In this document: one piece after another, positions 23,954 through 33,490 of the stretch
How the letters are laid out: each line of letters begins with the position of its first letter
Numbering within the stretch: the first letter of the stretch is position 1
Assembly: GCA_001896545.1 (NCBI GenBank)
Contig: MPOT01000041.1
Location: 1-64,000 of the forward strand
Reading direction: 5' to 3'
Length of the DNA: 64,000 bases
Source of the DNA: Tepidanaerobacter sp. EBM-38
GTDB lineage: Bacteria; Bacillota; Thermosediminibacteria; Thermosediminibacterales; Tepidanaerobacteraceae
Translations under genes and position numbers: made by a program
Notes under the pieces: generated by a model
The model's input: only the letters and a program-made list of their open reading frames with translations
Database searches by the model: none
What the model was told of the DNA's origin: nothing

Positions 23954-25021
23954 ATGGAAAAAATACGATTTGCAATAGCAGGTTGCGGTGCTATAGCTGA
24001 TACGCATGCACTTGCCATATCCCACATAGAAGATGCAAAATTAGTTGCTGTTTCCTCAAGGAGTATTGGTAAAGCCAAAGAGTTTGCCGTGAAATATGGA
24101 TGTGATTTCTATACGGATTTTAATAAGATGTTAAAAAGACCCGATATTGATGTAATAAATATTTGCACTCCCAGCGGCCTTCACGCAGATATGGCGATTG
24201 CTGCGGCTAGAAGCGGTAAACATGTAATTGTTGAAAAACCAATGGATGTTACTCTGGAAAAAGCTGATGAAATGATAAAAACTTTCGAAAAAAATAAATT
24301 GAAATTATGTGTTGTTTTTCAGCGAAGATATGAAAAAGATATGCTAACAGCTAAAGAAATAGTTAATGAAGGAAAATTAGGCAAGATTTGTTTCGGTGGC
24401 TGCTATATAAAATGGTACAGAAACCAACAATATTATGACAGTGCCGATTGGCGAGGAACATGGAAATTGGATGGAGGGGGTGTCCTGATGAATCAAGCCA
24501 TCCATTATATCGATCTTTTACAACATTTTCTAGGTCCGGTACAGGAAGTTTTTGCAAATTGCGGCACATTCAATCACAAAATTGAAGTAGAAGATTTAGC
24601 AGTAGCAAACTTGAAATTTGCCAATGGCGCTCTCGGAATTATTGAAGCTACTACTAATGCATACCCGGGTTTAATGTCCAGAATAGATATATACGGCTCT
24701 AATGGTACTATGGTTATAGAAAACGATGCCATAACAAGTCTTCACATAATAGGCGGTGAAGATGTAGTTGATAAAACAGAAAAGCAGGGAACTGGTGCGA
24801 ACAGTCCCGCTGTTTTATTTGAAAACCATAAGATGCAATTTGAAGAAATGATTAAAGCAATCCGAACCGGGTCGGATATAGGAGTAGACGGCAAAGAGGG
24901 TAGGAAATCCTTGGAGATAATCTTGGCAATATACAAATCATCCCTTTCCGGTAAGCCTGTCAAACTGCCGCTAACAGACAGTTTGTTTTTAAATGAAGGT
25001 ATCGGGAATGGATTTAATTAG
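23954..25021 (+). CDS. Gfo/Idh/MocA family oxidoreductase
   Basis: 355 residues. Rossmann N-terminus IRFAIAGCGAIADTHALA, and the family motif HVIVEKPMDVTLEKADEM near residue 95 with the catalytic Lys of EKP. The C-terminal domain contains the GGGVLMNQAIHYIDLLQHF stretch near residue 180. Members oxidise or reduce sugars and inositols with NAD(P). It opens the hexuronate island and precedes the ROK regulator. The substrate is likely a uronate-derived or cyclitol compound, which is inference from context. ATG start with AAGGAGG upstream. Confidence 0.88.
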   Translation: MEKIRFAIAGCGAIADTHALAISHIEDAKLVAVSSRSIGKAKEFAVKYGCDFYTDFNKMLKRPDIDVINICTPSGLHADMAIAAARSGKHVIVEKPMDVTLEKADEMIKTFEKNKLKLCVVFQRRYEKDMLTAKEIVNEGKLGKICFGGCYIKWYRNQQYYDSADWRGTWKLDGGGVLMNQAIHYIDLLQHFLGPVQEVFANCGTFNHKIEVEDLAVANLKFANGALGIIEATTNAYPGLMSRIDIYGSNGTMVIENDAITSLHIIGGEDVVDKTEKQGTGANSPAVLFENHKMQFEEMIKAIRTGSDIGVDGKEGRKSLEIILAIYKSSLSGKPVKLPLTDSLFLNEGIGNGFN

Positions 25022-25123
25022 AATTTCTAAGTAGAAAAACTGCAAAAACCTTTTAAAGGCAAAGAAAATGCCGGTGCGAAACATTCGTTATAAAATACTA
25101 AAAAAGTTTTTAAGAAAAGAGGA

Positions 25124-25157
25124 TTTTATATTTTTATGGCGAATATAAAATATAAAA
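25124..25157. promoter_or_regulatory. AT-rich inverted repeat upstream of the ROK regulator
   Basis: Two perfect 11-bp arms (25124-25134 and 25147-25157) separated by 12 nt, 66 nt before the regulator gene. The arms are entirely A/T, as are several known ROK-family operators, so this is a candidate autoregulatory site. AT richness makes chance more likely than usual. Confidence 0.4.
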
Positions 25158-25223
25158 AGATAGTTAATTAATTTAAATAAGTATCATTTAATTGTTTAAG
25201 ATATAAGGATAAAGGTGATATAT

Positions 25224-26474
25224 TTGGCAAAAGAACCAGGTAACAGTAAGTATGTAAAAAAGCTGAATAGAATGTCAGTTATAAATACAATAAAAAAACA
25301 TGAACCTATATCACGCCAGCAGCTTGCAAAAGTTACAGGTCTAACCCCTCCGGCAATAACAGGTATAGTTCGCGAATTACTGGATATGGGTATTGTAAGG
25401 GAAGTAGGCCTTGACAAATCCAGAGGAGGGCGGCGACCGGTTAAGCTGCGTTTTAATCCTGATGCGGGATATGTTATGGGTGTAGAGGTTACGAGATTCG
25501 AGTCTTTTATAGGGACAGCGGATTTAAAAAATCCTCCCACGGATTTTAGAAAATTAAAGATCGATATGACAGAACCTGAAATAGGTATTAAGCAATTGTC
25601 TGCCGAAATAAAAAAGATTATGAGTGAAGAAATATACATTAAGAAAACATTTCTTGGAATTGGAGTGGCTTTTCCTGGTCTGCTGAATATTTGCGAGGGC
25701 AGTGTTAAACGTTCAATCAACTTAGGTTCAAGTTGGAATCATTTCCCAGTCAAAGAGATTTTAGAAAGAGAGCTTGAACTACCGGTTTTTATAGAAAACA
25801 ATTCCAATGCATCAGCTCTGGCCGAACGATGGTTTGGAGGGGGATCTGACTGTAAAGATTTAGTATATATTAATTTAGGCGAAGGCATAAGTGCAGGGAT
25901 TGTGATTAACGATAGGGTACTGCAGGGGGCTCAAGGCCATGCGGGTGAAATCGGTCATATGTCAATACAGGAAGATGGCCCTTTGTGTAATTGCGGAAAC
26001 CGAGGATGCCTGGAAAGCATATGCGGTATCCCAGCATTGGTGAGGCAAGCCAAGGCGGAGTTGCCTGTAATCCCTGATGATGATGCATTAAAAAAGGCGT
26101 GGATGGCTAATAAGGAAATATCCATAGAAGATATAATAAAATCTGCATGTATTAAAGATTCATATTCTTGGGAACTCTTAAGGCAAATGTCTGTATATGT
26201 AGGTAAAGCGATAGCAAATGTTATAAACTTTTATAACCCCAAAATAGTTTTTATCGGTGGGAAAATGGCAGTAGTAGCAGATTATTTCATGGACATTATA
26301 AAGCAAAACGTTGATACTCATGCATTTCCTGAAATAGCACTTTCTACAGATATAGAAATTTCAACACTTAAAGATAAATCCGGAGTAATGGGGGCATGTG
26401 CCTTAGTGCTAAAGCATTTATTTAAATCAAATTCAGACATGCTTGAAGATGTACAGCAAGCTTCATATGAATAA
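25224..26474 (+). CDS. ROK-family transcriptional repressor (XylR/NagC-like)
   Basis: 416 residues. An N-terminal winged helix (about 1-75) with PISRQQLAKVTGLTPPAITG is followed by a ROK sugar-kinase-like domain: VAFPGLLNICEG, FIENNSNASALAERWFGGG and the zinc motif CNCGNRGCLESICG after GEIGHMS. The presence of the DNA-binding domain makes it a regulator, not a kinase. It sits inside the hexuronate island and probably senses a uronate or its product. TTG 25224 is used because AAAGGTGAT lies 4-5 nt before it; GTG 25215 overlaps the ribosome site. Confidence 0.9.
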   Translation: MAKEPGNSKYVKKLNRMSVINTIKKHEPISRQQLAKVTGLTPPAITGIVRELLDMGIVREVGLDKSRGGRRPVKLRFNPDAGYVMGVEVTRFESFIGTADLKNPPTDFRKLKIDMTEPEIGIKQLSAEIKKIMSEEIYIKKTFLGIGVAFPGLLNICEGSVKRSINLGSSWNHFPVKEILERELELPVFIENNSNASALAERWFGGGSDCKDLVYINLGEGISAGIVINDRVLQGAQGHAGEIGHMSIQEDGPLCNCGNRGCLESICGIPALVRQAKAELPVIPDDDALKKAWMANKEISIEDIIKSACIKDSYSWELLRQMSVYVGKAIANVINFYNPKIVFIGGKMAVVADYFMDIIKQNVDTHAFPEIALSTDIEISTLKDKSGVMGACALVLKHLFKSNSDMLEDVQQASYE

Positions 26475-26641
26475 TTGTTGGGCAAGAACCTATAGTTCTA
26501 AAACTTGAACTTGCCGATTTTTACAAAATCTCAACCAAATCGGTCCGATGTTATATATAAGGCCTGCTTTTGGTATGTAAAAATCTAACAATTAGGTAGA
26601 TAGTTAAAGAAAACGTAAAGATTATAAAGGGAGGCAAATTA

Positions 26642-27727
26642 TTGAGTTGGTCAATGGCAGAATTTGAGATAAAAGTTCAGAGGGTCCGTGCTCTCATGAA
26701 CGAAGTTGGAACATCTAATCTATTAATCAGTGGACTGATAAATTTTTTATGGTTAACAGGTGGTAGGCCTTACGTAAATATTACATCACCTAAATCCTGT
26801 GCCGATTTATTGGTAACTTACGATAAAATATATCTACTTTCGAGTAATATCGAGGCTCAGAGATTAAAAAACGAGGAGCTAGATGGCCTTCCAATAGAGG
26901 TTGCAGAATATCCTTGGTGGGAACCTGCAGCATATGATGATATTTTGAAGGAAATAATTGGAAGTAACAGTGTTTATACCGATTCTCAAATAAGCGATAA
27001 ATTTTCCGAGTTGAGATGGGAACTACTTCCTGAGGAACAAGAAAGATATCTGGAGACCGGAAAATGTGCGTCGAAAATTTTAGAGGAGGTAGCCTTTAGT
27101 ATAAAACCGGGCGATACTGAATTAGAAGTAGCAAGCATGATAAAGAAGGTCTCGGCAGGGAATGATTTTTATCCTTTCGTAAATCTTGTGGGTGCGGATG
27201 AACGGGCTTATACTTGCCGACATCCGCTGCCTACAAAAAAGCCTATTGAAAAGTACGTATTACTTGCAATTTCTGGTCATAAATATGGCCTTATGACATC
27301 GATTACTCGTCTTGTTCATTTTGGAAAAGTATCCGAAGATTTGAGAAAGCGACATCAAGCAGTGCTACAAGTTGATACTGCATTTATAACAGCGACAAAG
27401 CCGGGCGTCAAAGTTAAGGACATATTCGAAATAGGTAAAACCGCCTATGAGCAGGTGGGCTTTGCAAATGAATGGCATTATCATCATCAAGGTGGTATGG
27501 CCGGGTACAATTCAAGAGAGTTTAGGGCAACTTCCTATTGTGAGGTAACAGTCGCCTTAAATCAAGCGTATGCATGGAATCCCAGCATAGCGGGAACAAA
27601 ATCCGAGGATACAATCTTAGTTACTGAAGATGGACCTGTAATATTAACTGAAGTTATAAACTATCCTGTTACAGAAGTCGAATTTAAGGGAGAGTCGATG
27701 TATAGGCCAGATATTTTAGTCAGGTAG
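26642..27727 (+). CDS. M24 (pita-bread) family protein with a degenerate metal site
   Basis: 361 residues. A creatinase-like N-terminal domain is followed by an M24 aminopeptidase fold (about 130-340). The two metal-binding Asp residues expected in VDIGA and SDITR-type motifs are replaced: the region reads LLAISGHKYGLMTSITRLVH. The His region (WHYHHQGGMAGY) and the last Glu (KSEDTILVTEDG) remain. It is therefore unlikely to be a normal Xaa-Pro peptidase. Creatinase shows that this fold can act on small C-N substrates without metals. TTG start with GGGAGG about 6 nt upstream. Same direction and close to the IolB-like gene. Confidence 0.8.
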   Translation: MSWSMAEFEIKVQRVRALMNEVGTSNLLISGLINFLWLTGGRPYVNITSPKSCADLLVTYDKIYLLSSNIEAQRLKNEELDGLPIEVAEYPWWEPAAYDDILKEIIGSNSVYTDSQISDKFSELRWELLPEEQERYLETGKCASKILEEVAFSIKPGDTELEVASMIKKVSAGNDFYPFVNLVGADERAYTCRHPLPTKKPIEKYVLLAISGHKYGLMTSITRLVHFGKVSEDLRKRHQAVLQVDTAFITATKPGVKVKDIFEIGKTAYEQVGFANEWHYHHQGGMAGYNSREFRATSYCEVTVALNQAYAWNPSIAGTKSEDTILVTEDGPVILTEVINYPVTEVEFKGESMYRPDILVR

Positions 27728-27771
27728 TTAAGTATTTATAAGATAGTGAACTTAAAATGGAGGTTTTGAAT

Positions 27772-28590
27772 GTGGACTACTTTTATCCTAGCAATGACGT
27801 AAAAGGTTACAGCCAAGTTGTAAAAGCAGGCAAAGACCTTGAATTTTGTGGGTTGGGCTTGCTGAAATTAGGCTCAAATGAGGTATGCAACCTGAAGACA
27901 GATGATGAAGAGGCAGTATTAGTTATTTTATCAGGCAAGTGTAATGTGGTCGTAAATGGAAAAGAATTTACCAATCTTGGAGAAAGGAAGGATGTATTCT
28001 CAGGCAACCCCACATCGGTTTATATACCAATTCAAAGTTCATTTAAAGTAGAAGAAGCACAAGGGTTTGCCCTGGAAGCTGCAGTGGTTTCTGCCAAAGC
28101 TGAAAAAAAATTCGAGCCATTTTTGGTAAGGCCGGAGGAAGTGGTATGCAATCATCGTGGTATTTTAAACTATCAGCGGGATGTCAGAGATATTATTGTG
28201 GCAAATGGTGAAGGCAAGGTTCATCGCATAGTAGTTGGTGAGACTATATCCTGTCCCGGACAATGGTCCAGCTATCCATCTCATAAACATGACGATTATA
28301 ATCCTCCCTATGAGGCTAAAATGGAAGAAGTGTACTATTTTAAGATAAAGCCTGAAGATGGGTTTGGAATTCAAGTAATGTATAATGATGATTTGTCACT
28401 AAGAAAGGCATATATGCTAAAAGATGGAGATACAGTTATCATTCCAGAAGGTTATCATCCTGTAGCAGCAGCTCCTGGATTTCAGGTGTATTATCTGTGG
28501 GTAATGGCAGGAGATTACGGAAGGGAGCTTGTCCCAAAAGATGATCCTAAATTAGCTTGGCTTAACAATGTAGCTCCATTACTGAAATAA
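27772..28590 (+). CDS. IolB/KduI-like sugar-acid isomerase
   Basis: 272 residues, a bicupin. The C-terminal cupin carries the metal-ligand set of IolB: SSYPSHKHDDY with two His, the Glu of MEEVYYFKI, and a late His in IIPEGYHPVAAAPG. IolB itself isomerises 5-deoxyglucuronate in inositol breakdown, but no other inositol gene is present. Here it lies with UxaB, UxaA and UxaE, and no UxaC is present, so a uronate isomerase role is a reasonable alternative. GTG 27772 has GGAGG 8 nt upstream; ATG 27757 overlaps that ribosome site. Confidence 0.82.
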   Translation: MDYFYPSNDVKGYSQVVKAGKDLEFCGLGLLKLGSNEVCNLKTDDEEAVLVILSGKCNVVVNGKEFTNLGERKDVFSGNPTSVYIPIQSSFKVEEAQGFALEAAVVSAKAEKKFEPFLVRPEEVVCNHRGILNYQRDVRDIIVANGEGKVHRIVVGETISCPGQWSSYPSHKHDDYNPPYEAKMEEVYYFKIKPEDGFGIQVMYNDDLSLRKAYMLKDGDTVIIPEGYHPVAAAPGFQVYYLWVMAGDYGRELVPKDDPKLAWLNNVAPLLK

Positions 28591-28618
28591 AATTAATCCT
28601 TAAGGGAGGTCAGGTTTT

Positions 28619-30139
28619 ATGGTAAAACTAAATAAAGAATTATTAAAAAGTGATTTTAAATTTCCAAAAGACCTTATGGTGCAGCCTTTTCCTGATGATT
28701 TACCTGAACGGGTTATCCAGTTTGGTGAAGGCAATTTTCTAAGAGCTTTTGTTGACTGGATGTTTCATCAGATGAACAAGCAGAACTTATTTAACGGCCG
28801 TGTGGTAGTTGTTCAGCCGATTGCCCAGGGTTTGGTCGACAGGTTAAATGAGCAAGACGGCTTGTATACTCTAATTTTAAGAGGTCTAAAAGATGGAAAG
28901 CCTACTGAGCTAAAGGAAATTATAAGTTCGATAAGTCGCGGGATAAATCCTTATACTCAATGGGATGAATATCTTAAATGCGCGGAAAATCCTGATATTG
29001 AATTCGTGATTTCCAACACTACTGAAGCCGGTATTTCATATGATAAAAATGATAGTCTTAATAAAAAACCGCCCATTTCCTATCCGGGAAAACTTACAGC
29101 ATACCTATACCACAGATTTAACCACTTTAAGGGCGATCCAACAAAAGGCATGGTTATTATACCCTGTGAACTTATTGATAGAAATGGCGATAATTTGAAA
29201 AAAATTATTTTGCAGCTATCCGATGATTGGAGCTTGCCTGAAGAATTTAAAAAATGGATAAAGGATAATAATATTTTCCTTAACACACTCGTAGATAGAG
29301 TAGTAACCGGCTATCCGAAAGATGAGATAGAGGATATCTTAAATTACCTAGGATATGAAGATGGCTTGGTAGACACTGGAGAACTTTTCCATTTATGGGT
29401 TATTGAAGGTCCTAAAGAGCTTTCTGAAAGACTTCCCTTTACCAAGGCAGGGCTTAATGTATTGTGGACTGATGACATGGCACCATACAGAACAAGGAAA
29501 GTCAGAATATTAAACGGTGCTCATACAGCCTCGGTGCCTGCAGCATTCCTATATGGTCTAGAAACTGTTGGTGAGATGATGGATCATGAAGTTCTAGGTA
29601 AATTTGCACGGCAGGTTATATATGATGAGATAATTCCTTCTATAAATTTAGACAAAAACATGCTGACTGAATTTGCAGATTCTGTTGTTGAGCGATTCCA
29701 AAATCCATATATTAAACATTATCTAATAAGCATACTGCTTAACTCATCATCGAAATTTAAAACAAGGGTATTGCCGTCAATTATCGAATATCAGCAATTG
29801 TACAGCAAGCTTCCGGAAAAACTTACATTTTCTTTGGCAGCCTTGATTTCGGTATACAAAGATGGAAAGGTCGAAGGCAGTGAAATGAAAGCTCGCCGAG
29901 ATAAAGGCGAATTTATCATGAAAGATGATTTGTGGGCTCTGGAATTCTTTGAGAAAACATGGAGTGAATTTGACGGTAGTAAAGAAGCCGCTAAAAAGGT
30001 AGCCGAAACGGTACTTGCTAACAGCAAGATGTGGGAGCAAGACCTTAATAATATTGATGGTCTTACAGACAAAGTGGCTGATTATCTGTATCAAATTACC
30101 AATGATGGTATAAAAGCTACTGTTGAACGATTAGTTTAA
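28619..30139 (+). CDS. uxaB: Tagaturonate reductase
   Basis: 506 residues, long-chain mannitol dehydrogenase family. It reduces tagaturonate to altronate with NADH. Close family resemblance throughout: RVIQFGEGNFLRAFVDWM near residue 30, VISNTTEAGISYD near 130, TLVDRVVTGYPKDEIEDI near 225 and the catalytic-region KVRILNGAHTASVPAAF near 300 with Lys and His. It forms a path with UxaA (next) and UxaE. ATG start with GGGAGG upstream. A terminator-like hairpin follows, separating it from uxaA. Confidence 0.94.
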   Translation: MVKLNKELLKSDFKFPKDLMVQPFPDDLPERVIQFGEGNFLRAFVDWMFHQMNKQNLFNGRVVVVQPIAQGLVDRLNEQDGLYTLILRGLKDGKPTELKEIISSISRGINPYTQWDEYLKCAENPDIEFVISNTTEAGISYDKNDSLNKKPPISYPGKLTAYLYHRFNHFKGDPTKGMVIIPCELIDRNGDNLKKIILQLSDDWSLPEEFKKWIKDNNIFLNTLVDRVVTGYPKDEIEDILNYLGYEDGLVDTGELFHLWVIEGPKELSERLPFTKAGLNVLWTDDMAPYRTRKVRILNGAHTASVPAAFLYGLETVGEMMDHEVLGKFARQVIYDEIIPSINLDKNMLTEFADSVVERFQNPYIKHYLISILLNSSSKFKTRVLPSIIEYQQLYSKLPEKLTFSLAALISVYKDGKVEGSEMKARRDKGEFIMKDDLWALEFFEKTWSEFDGSKEAAKKVAETVLANSKMWEQDLNNIDGLTDKVADYLYQITNDGIKATVERLV

Positions 30140-30201
30140 GCATGTGAACATAGATATAGACAGATAAAAGAAACGGAGCAATAAAGGAAAGCAGTCCCTA
30201 T

Positions 30202-30243
30202 GCTTGCCGGAAAAGCTTAAGGCGACGGCAAGCTTGCTTTTAT
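30202..30243 (+). terminator. Terminator-like hairpin between uxaB and uxaA
   Basis: GCTTGCCG (30202-30209) pairs with CGGCAAGC (30226-30233) with a 16-nt loop, then TTGCTTTTATC. It may be a partial terminator that lowers uxaA-uxaE expression, because no clear promoter follows before uxaA. Confidence 0.6.
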
Positions 30244-30275
30244 CTTTGCACTCATGCGAAAGGATTGAAAGTTTT

Positions 30276-31763
30276 ATGACGGTAATTAGAATACATGAAA
30301 AGGACAATGTGGCAGTAGCCATCGACAAGATAGACAAGGGCGAAGTTGTAAGAGTAGATTCATTTTCGATTACAGCCCTAGATAATATAGACCAAGGTCA
30401 TAAAATCGCTCTTTGTGATATAAAGCAAGGCGAAAATGTTATAAAATATGGATTCCCAATAGGCCATGCTACGACCCATATAAAGGCGGGTGAGTGGGTT
30501 CATAGCCATAACCTGAAAACGAATTTAGGTGAAATATCAAACTATGAATATAACCCTCATCTTTCTAATATGGATATCATCGAAACTAGTCGCACTTTCC
30601 GCGGTTTTGTTCGTGAAGACGGCAAGGTAGGTATAAGAAATGAGATATGGATTATTCCCACAGTAAGTTGTGTAAACCGGAATGCTACTCTTATAGCCCA
30701 AATAGCTGCCGGAAAATTTGCAGACGTTAAAAACATAGAGGGTATTTACGAATTTACTCATCCTTACGGCTGCTCGCAGCTGGGTCAAGACCATTTAAGC
30801 ACTCAAACAATTCTGGCAAATCTGGTCAAACATCCCAATGCAGGCGGAGTTTTAGTGTTAGGTCTTGGCTGTGAAAACAATAATATCGATGAATTTAAAA
30901 AAGTACTGGGACCATACAACCCTGATAGAGTAAAGTTCTTAGCAGCTCAAGAAGTAGAGGATGAAATCCAGGCAGGAGTAGAGCTTATAGGAGAATTAGT
31001 CGAATATGCATCACATTTCGAGAGACAGGCTTGTCCAATATCAGAGCTGGTAGTGGGACTTAAATGTGGTGGTTCTGACGGATTTTCAGGTATAACTGCA
31101 AATCCGTTAGTGGGTTCTTTTTCAGATAAGTTGATTTCTTATGGTGGGAGTACGATTTTAACTGAAGTACCGGAAATGTTTGGCGCTGAAACCATCCTTA
31201 TGAACCGAGCTATAAATCAGGATGTATTTGAAGATATAGTAAAAATGATAAATAATTTTAAAGAGTATTTCATGAGTTATAACCAGCCAATTTATGAGAA
31301 TCCATCACCAGGCAACAAAAAGGGTGGTATTACAACTTTAGAGGAGAAATCTTTAGGCTGTATACAAAAGGGCGGAACAAGTGATGTAGTAGATGTGTTG
31401 GATTATGGCGATGTGGTAAAAAAGAAGGGTCTTAGTTTGCTAAACGGTCCCGGTAATGATATGGTAGCATCAACGGTGCTTGCTGCTGCAGGGTGTCATT
31501 TAATTCTGTTTACAACAGGAAGGGGAACACCTTTGGGAACTGCAGTGCCTACCATAAAAATATCTACTAATAGTGACCTTTATAATCGGAAATCAAATTG
31601 GATGGATTTTGATGCAGGTAGGCTTTTATCCGGTGAAACAATGGAAAAACTAACTTTAGAACTTATAGACTACGTTACAGATATTGCTTCAGGACAAAAA
31701 AATAAAGCTGAGGAGATGGGATTTAGGGAGATTGCCATTTTTAAAAATGGAGTTACATTGTAA
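30276..31763 (+). CDS. uxaA: Altronate dehydratase
   Basis: 495 residues, the same length as E. coli UxaA. It dehydrates altronate to 2-keto-3-deoxygluconate. The N-terminal SAF domain (residues 1-95) includes IRIHEKDNVAVAIDKID and GHKIALCDIKQGENVIKYG. The catalytic domain begins RTFRGFVREDGKVGIRNEIW and contains THPYGCSQLGQDH and LGLGCENNNID, with conserved Cys/His for iron. ATG 30276 gives the family N-terminus; an upstream ATG at 30204 lies within the hairpin and is rejected. Confidence 0.94.
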   Translation: MTVIRIHEKDNVAVAIDKIDKGEVVRVDSFSITALDNIDQGHKIALCDIKQGENVIKYGFPIGHATTHIKAGEWVHSHNLKTNLGEISNYEYNPHLSNMDIIETSRTFRGFVREDGKVGIRNEIWIIPTVSCVNRNATLIAQIAAGKFADVKNIEGIYEFTHPYGCSQLGQDHLSTQTILANLVKHPNAGGVLVLGLGCENNNIDEFKKVLGPYNPDRVKFLAAQEVEDEIQAGVELIGELVEYASHFERQACPISELVVGLKCGGSDGFSGITANPLVGSFSDKLISYGGSTILTEVPEMFGAETILMNRAINQDVFEDIVKMINNFKEYFMSYNQPIYENPSPGNKKGGITTLEEKSLGCIQKGGTSDVVDVLDYGDVVKKKGLSLLNGPGNDMVASTVLAAAGCHLILFTTGRGTPLGTAVPTIKISTNSDLYNRKSNWMDFDAGRLLSGETMEKLTLELIDYVTDIASGQKNKAEEMGFREIAIFKNGVTL

Positions 31764-31789
31764 CTTGTACGCTTACAGGAGGAGATAAA

Positions 31790-33331
31790 TTGACAACAGT
31801 TGTTGAGAAATTTTGTAGCAAGGTTATATCGAATGGGTTGAATATAGAAGAGGCAAAAGCCGAGGCGGTTAATAATTTTGACGATATTTATCCAGATTCT
31901 ATTCATGAAATTGATGCAAACATGATTTTTTTAGCTAGAATTGAAGGATGTAAGAAATTAGTTCTCATTGAGAATAAATCGCCAGCTTTGACTGATGAGT
32001 TTCAAACTGAGAGTAAAATAAACCTTAAGGATAAAAAGATAAAATTTGCATCTTTAAGTCATAAGAATGCTGACGTTTTGCGCAAACTCCTGCCTTTTAC
32101 TTCACCGGTAACTTTTGGCAAAAATGGAATGAGTATGGGGCTGGGCGACAGACTGGGATTAGCATCACCGGGTCATCTAAGACTTATTAAAAATACTGCT
32201 GTAAAGCCTGTCCTTGCTCAACAATCCATAAGAGAGCTTGATTTGACAGAACGGACTTATGAAGAAGTAATGGATGCTGCCTCTTGGGCGGTTTTGCAAG
32301 AGGGATACCATAGCGGCTTTGGCGCAGATGGCGACCACTTAAAAACTGAAGATGAAGTTAAAATGGCACTTAATCTTGGCTTTACTATGATAACGCTTGA
32401 TTGCTCAGAAAAAATAAACAATGATGTACCTTTAATGAACGATGATGAAGTAGTAAAAGCATATGACGAACTTAAGTCAGATTATAGGAAAAGGATTGAA
32501 AAAGATTATCTTGATAATGAGTTTGTTATTGACCAGTATAAGATAAAGTTTGATGATAAAAACCTTCAAAGATTAGCTTTAATATATGGAAAAGCCTTGG
32601 ATTTTATTGCACATATTTTCTTTGATATAGTTAAGCCTATAGGAAGAACGATTGATTTTGAGGTTTCTATAGATGAAACCCAAACTCCTACCACTCCGGA
32701 GGCACACTTTTTTGTTGCATCAGAGCTTGAAAAGATGAAAGTTGAGGTTACTAGTATTGCCCCTCGATTTTGTGGTGAATTTCAGAAGGGAATTGACTAT
32801 ATAGGAGATTTAGACCAGTTCGAGAAAGAGTTTAAGGTTCATGCAAAGATTGCAGAGCACTTTGATTATAAATTAAGCATCCATTCCGGTAGCGATAAAT
32901 TTAAAGTATTTCCTATAATTGGTTATTACACTAAAGGAAGGGTTCATGTTAAAACTGCTGGCACCAATTGGCTTGAAGCTTTAAAGGTTATAGCTGTAAA
33001 TAACCCCAGCCTTTTTAGAAGAATATACGCATTTGCATTAGAACATTTTAAAGAAGCCACAAAGTACTACCATGTAACTACAGATTTAAGTAAAGTTCCG
33101 GACATAACAAAGTTATGTGACGAGGAATTAGATAAGGTATTGAACCAGAATGATGCACGGCAGATGCTTCACATAACTTATGGCTTGATTCTAACTGCAA
33201 GAGATGCGAACGGCAAATTTCTTTTTAGGGATGAACTTTACGAAACCTTAAATCTCCATGAGGATGATTACTATAAAGCTTTAGAAAGACACATAGGCAA
33301 ACATATTGAACTGTTGAATTCTAACAGATAA
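31790..33331 (+). CDS. uxaE: Tagaturonate/fructuronate epimerase
   Basis: 513 residues. It resembles the UxaE tagaturonate epimerase family known from Thermotoga and many Firmicutes: MGLGDRLGLASPGHLRLI near residue 115, the GFGADGDHLKTEDEV stretch near 185, a TIDFEVSIDETQTPTTPEAH region near 290 and IHSGSDKFKVFPIIGYYT near 365. It interconverts D-tagaturonate and D-fructuronate, joining the glucuronate and galacturonate branches. TTG start with GGAGGAG 7 nt upstream. It is the last gene of the island, followed by a strong terminator. Confidence 0.88.
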   Translation: MTTVVEKFCSKVISNGLNIEEAKAEAVNNFDDIYPDSIHEIDANMIFLARIEGCKKLVLIENKSPALTDEFQTESKINLKDKKIKFASLSHKNADVLRKLLPFTSPVTFGKNGMSMGLGDRLGLASPGHLRLIKNTAVKPVLAQQSIRELDLTERTYEEVMDAASWAVLQEGYHSGFGADGDHLKTEDEVKMALNLGFTMITLDCSEKINNDVPLMNDDEVVKAYDELKSDYRKRIEKDYLDNEFVIDQYKIKFDDKNLQRLALIYGKALDFIAHIFFDIVKPIGRTIDFEVSIDETQTPTTPEAHFFVASELEKMKVEVTSIAPRFCGEFQKGIDYIGDLDQFEKEFKVHAKIAEHFDYKLSIHSGSDKFKVFPIIGYYTKGRVHVKTAGTNWLEALKVIAVNNPSLFRRIYAFALEHFKEATKYYHVTTDLSKVPDITKLCDEELDKVLNQNDARQMLHITYGLILTARDANGKFLFRDELYETLNLHEDDYYKALERHIGKHIELLNSNR

Positions 33332-33351
33332 AAAGCCATGGATATATGCTA

Positions 33352-33390
33352 AGTTCCGGTATGTATACTTATACTGCCGGAGCTTTTTTA
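33352..33390 (+). terminator. Rho-independent terminator of the hexuronate island
   Basis: A 10-bp stem with two G-T pairs (33352-33361 with 33375-33384) followed by TTTTTT, 20 nt after the uxaE stop. Confidence 0.88.
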
Positions 33391-33490
33391 ACTTTTACAC
33401 CAAAACCATGATATAATGATATTGATTACGGTGGGTTTTTACTGGAACACTTTTATATGCCAATTTTAAAATATAAACCGAGGGGTAGAA

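Noticed and set aside
27757-28590. Evidence for a myo-inositol degradation operon
   Set aside because: Only an IolB-like gene is present; no iolC, iolD, iolE or iolJ neighbours, while uronate genes surround it.
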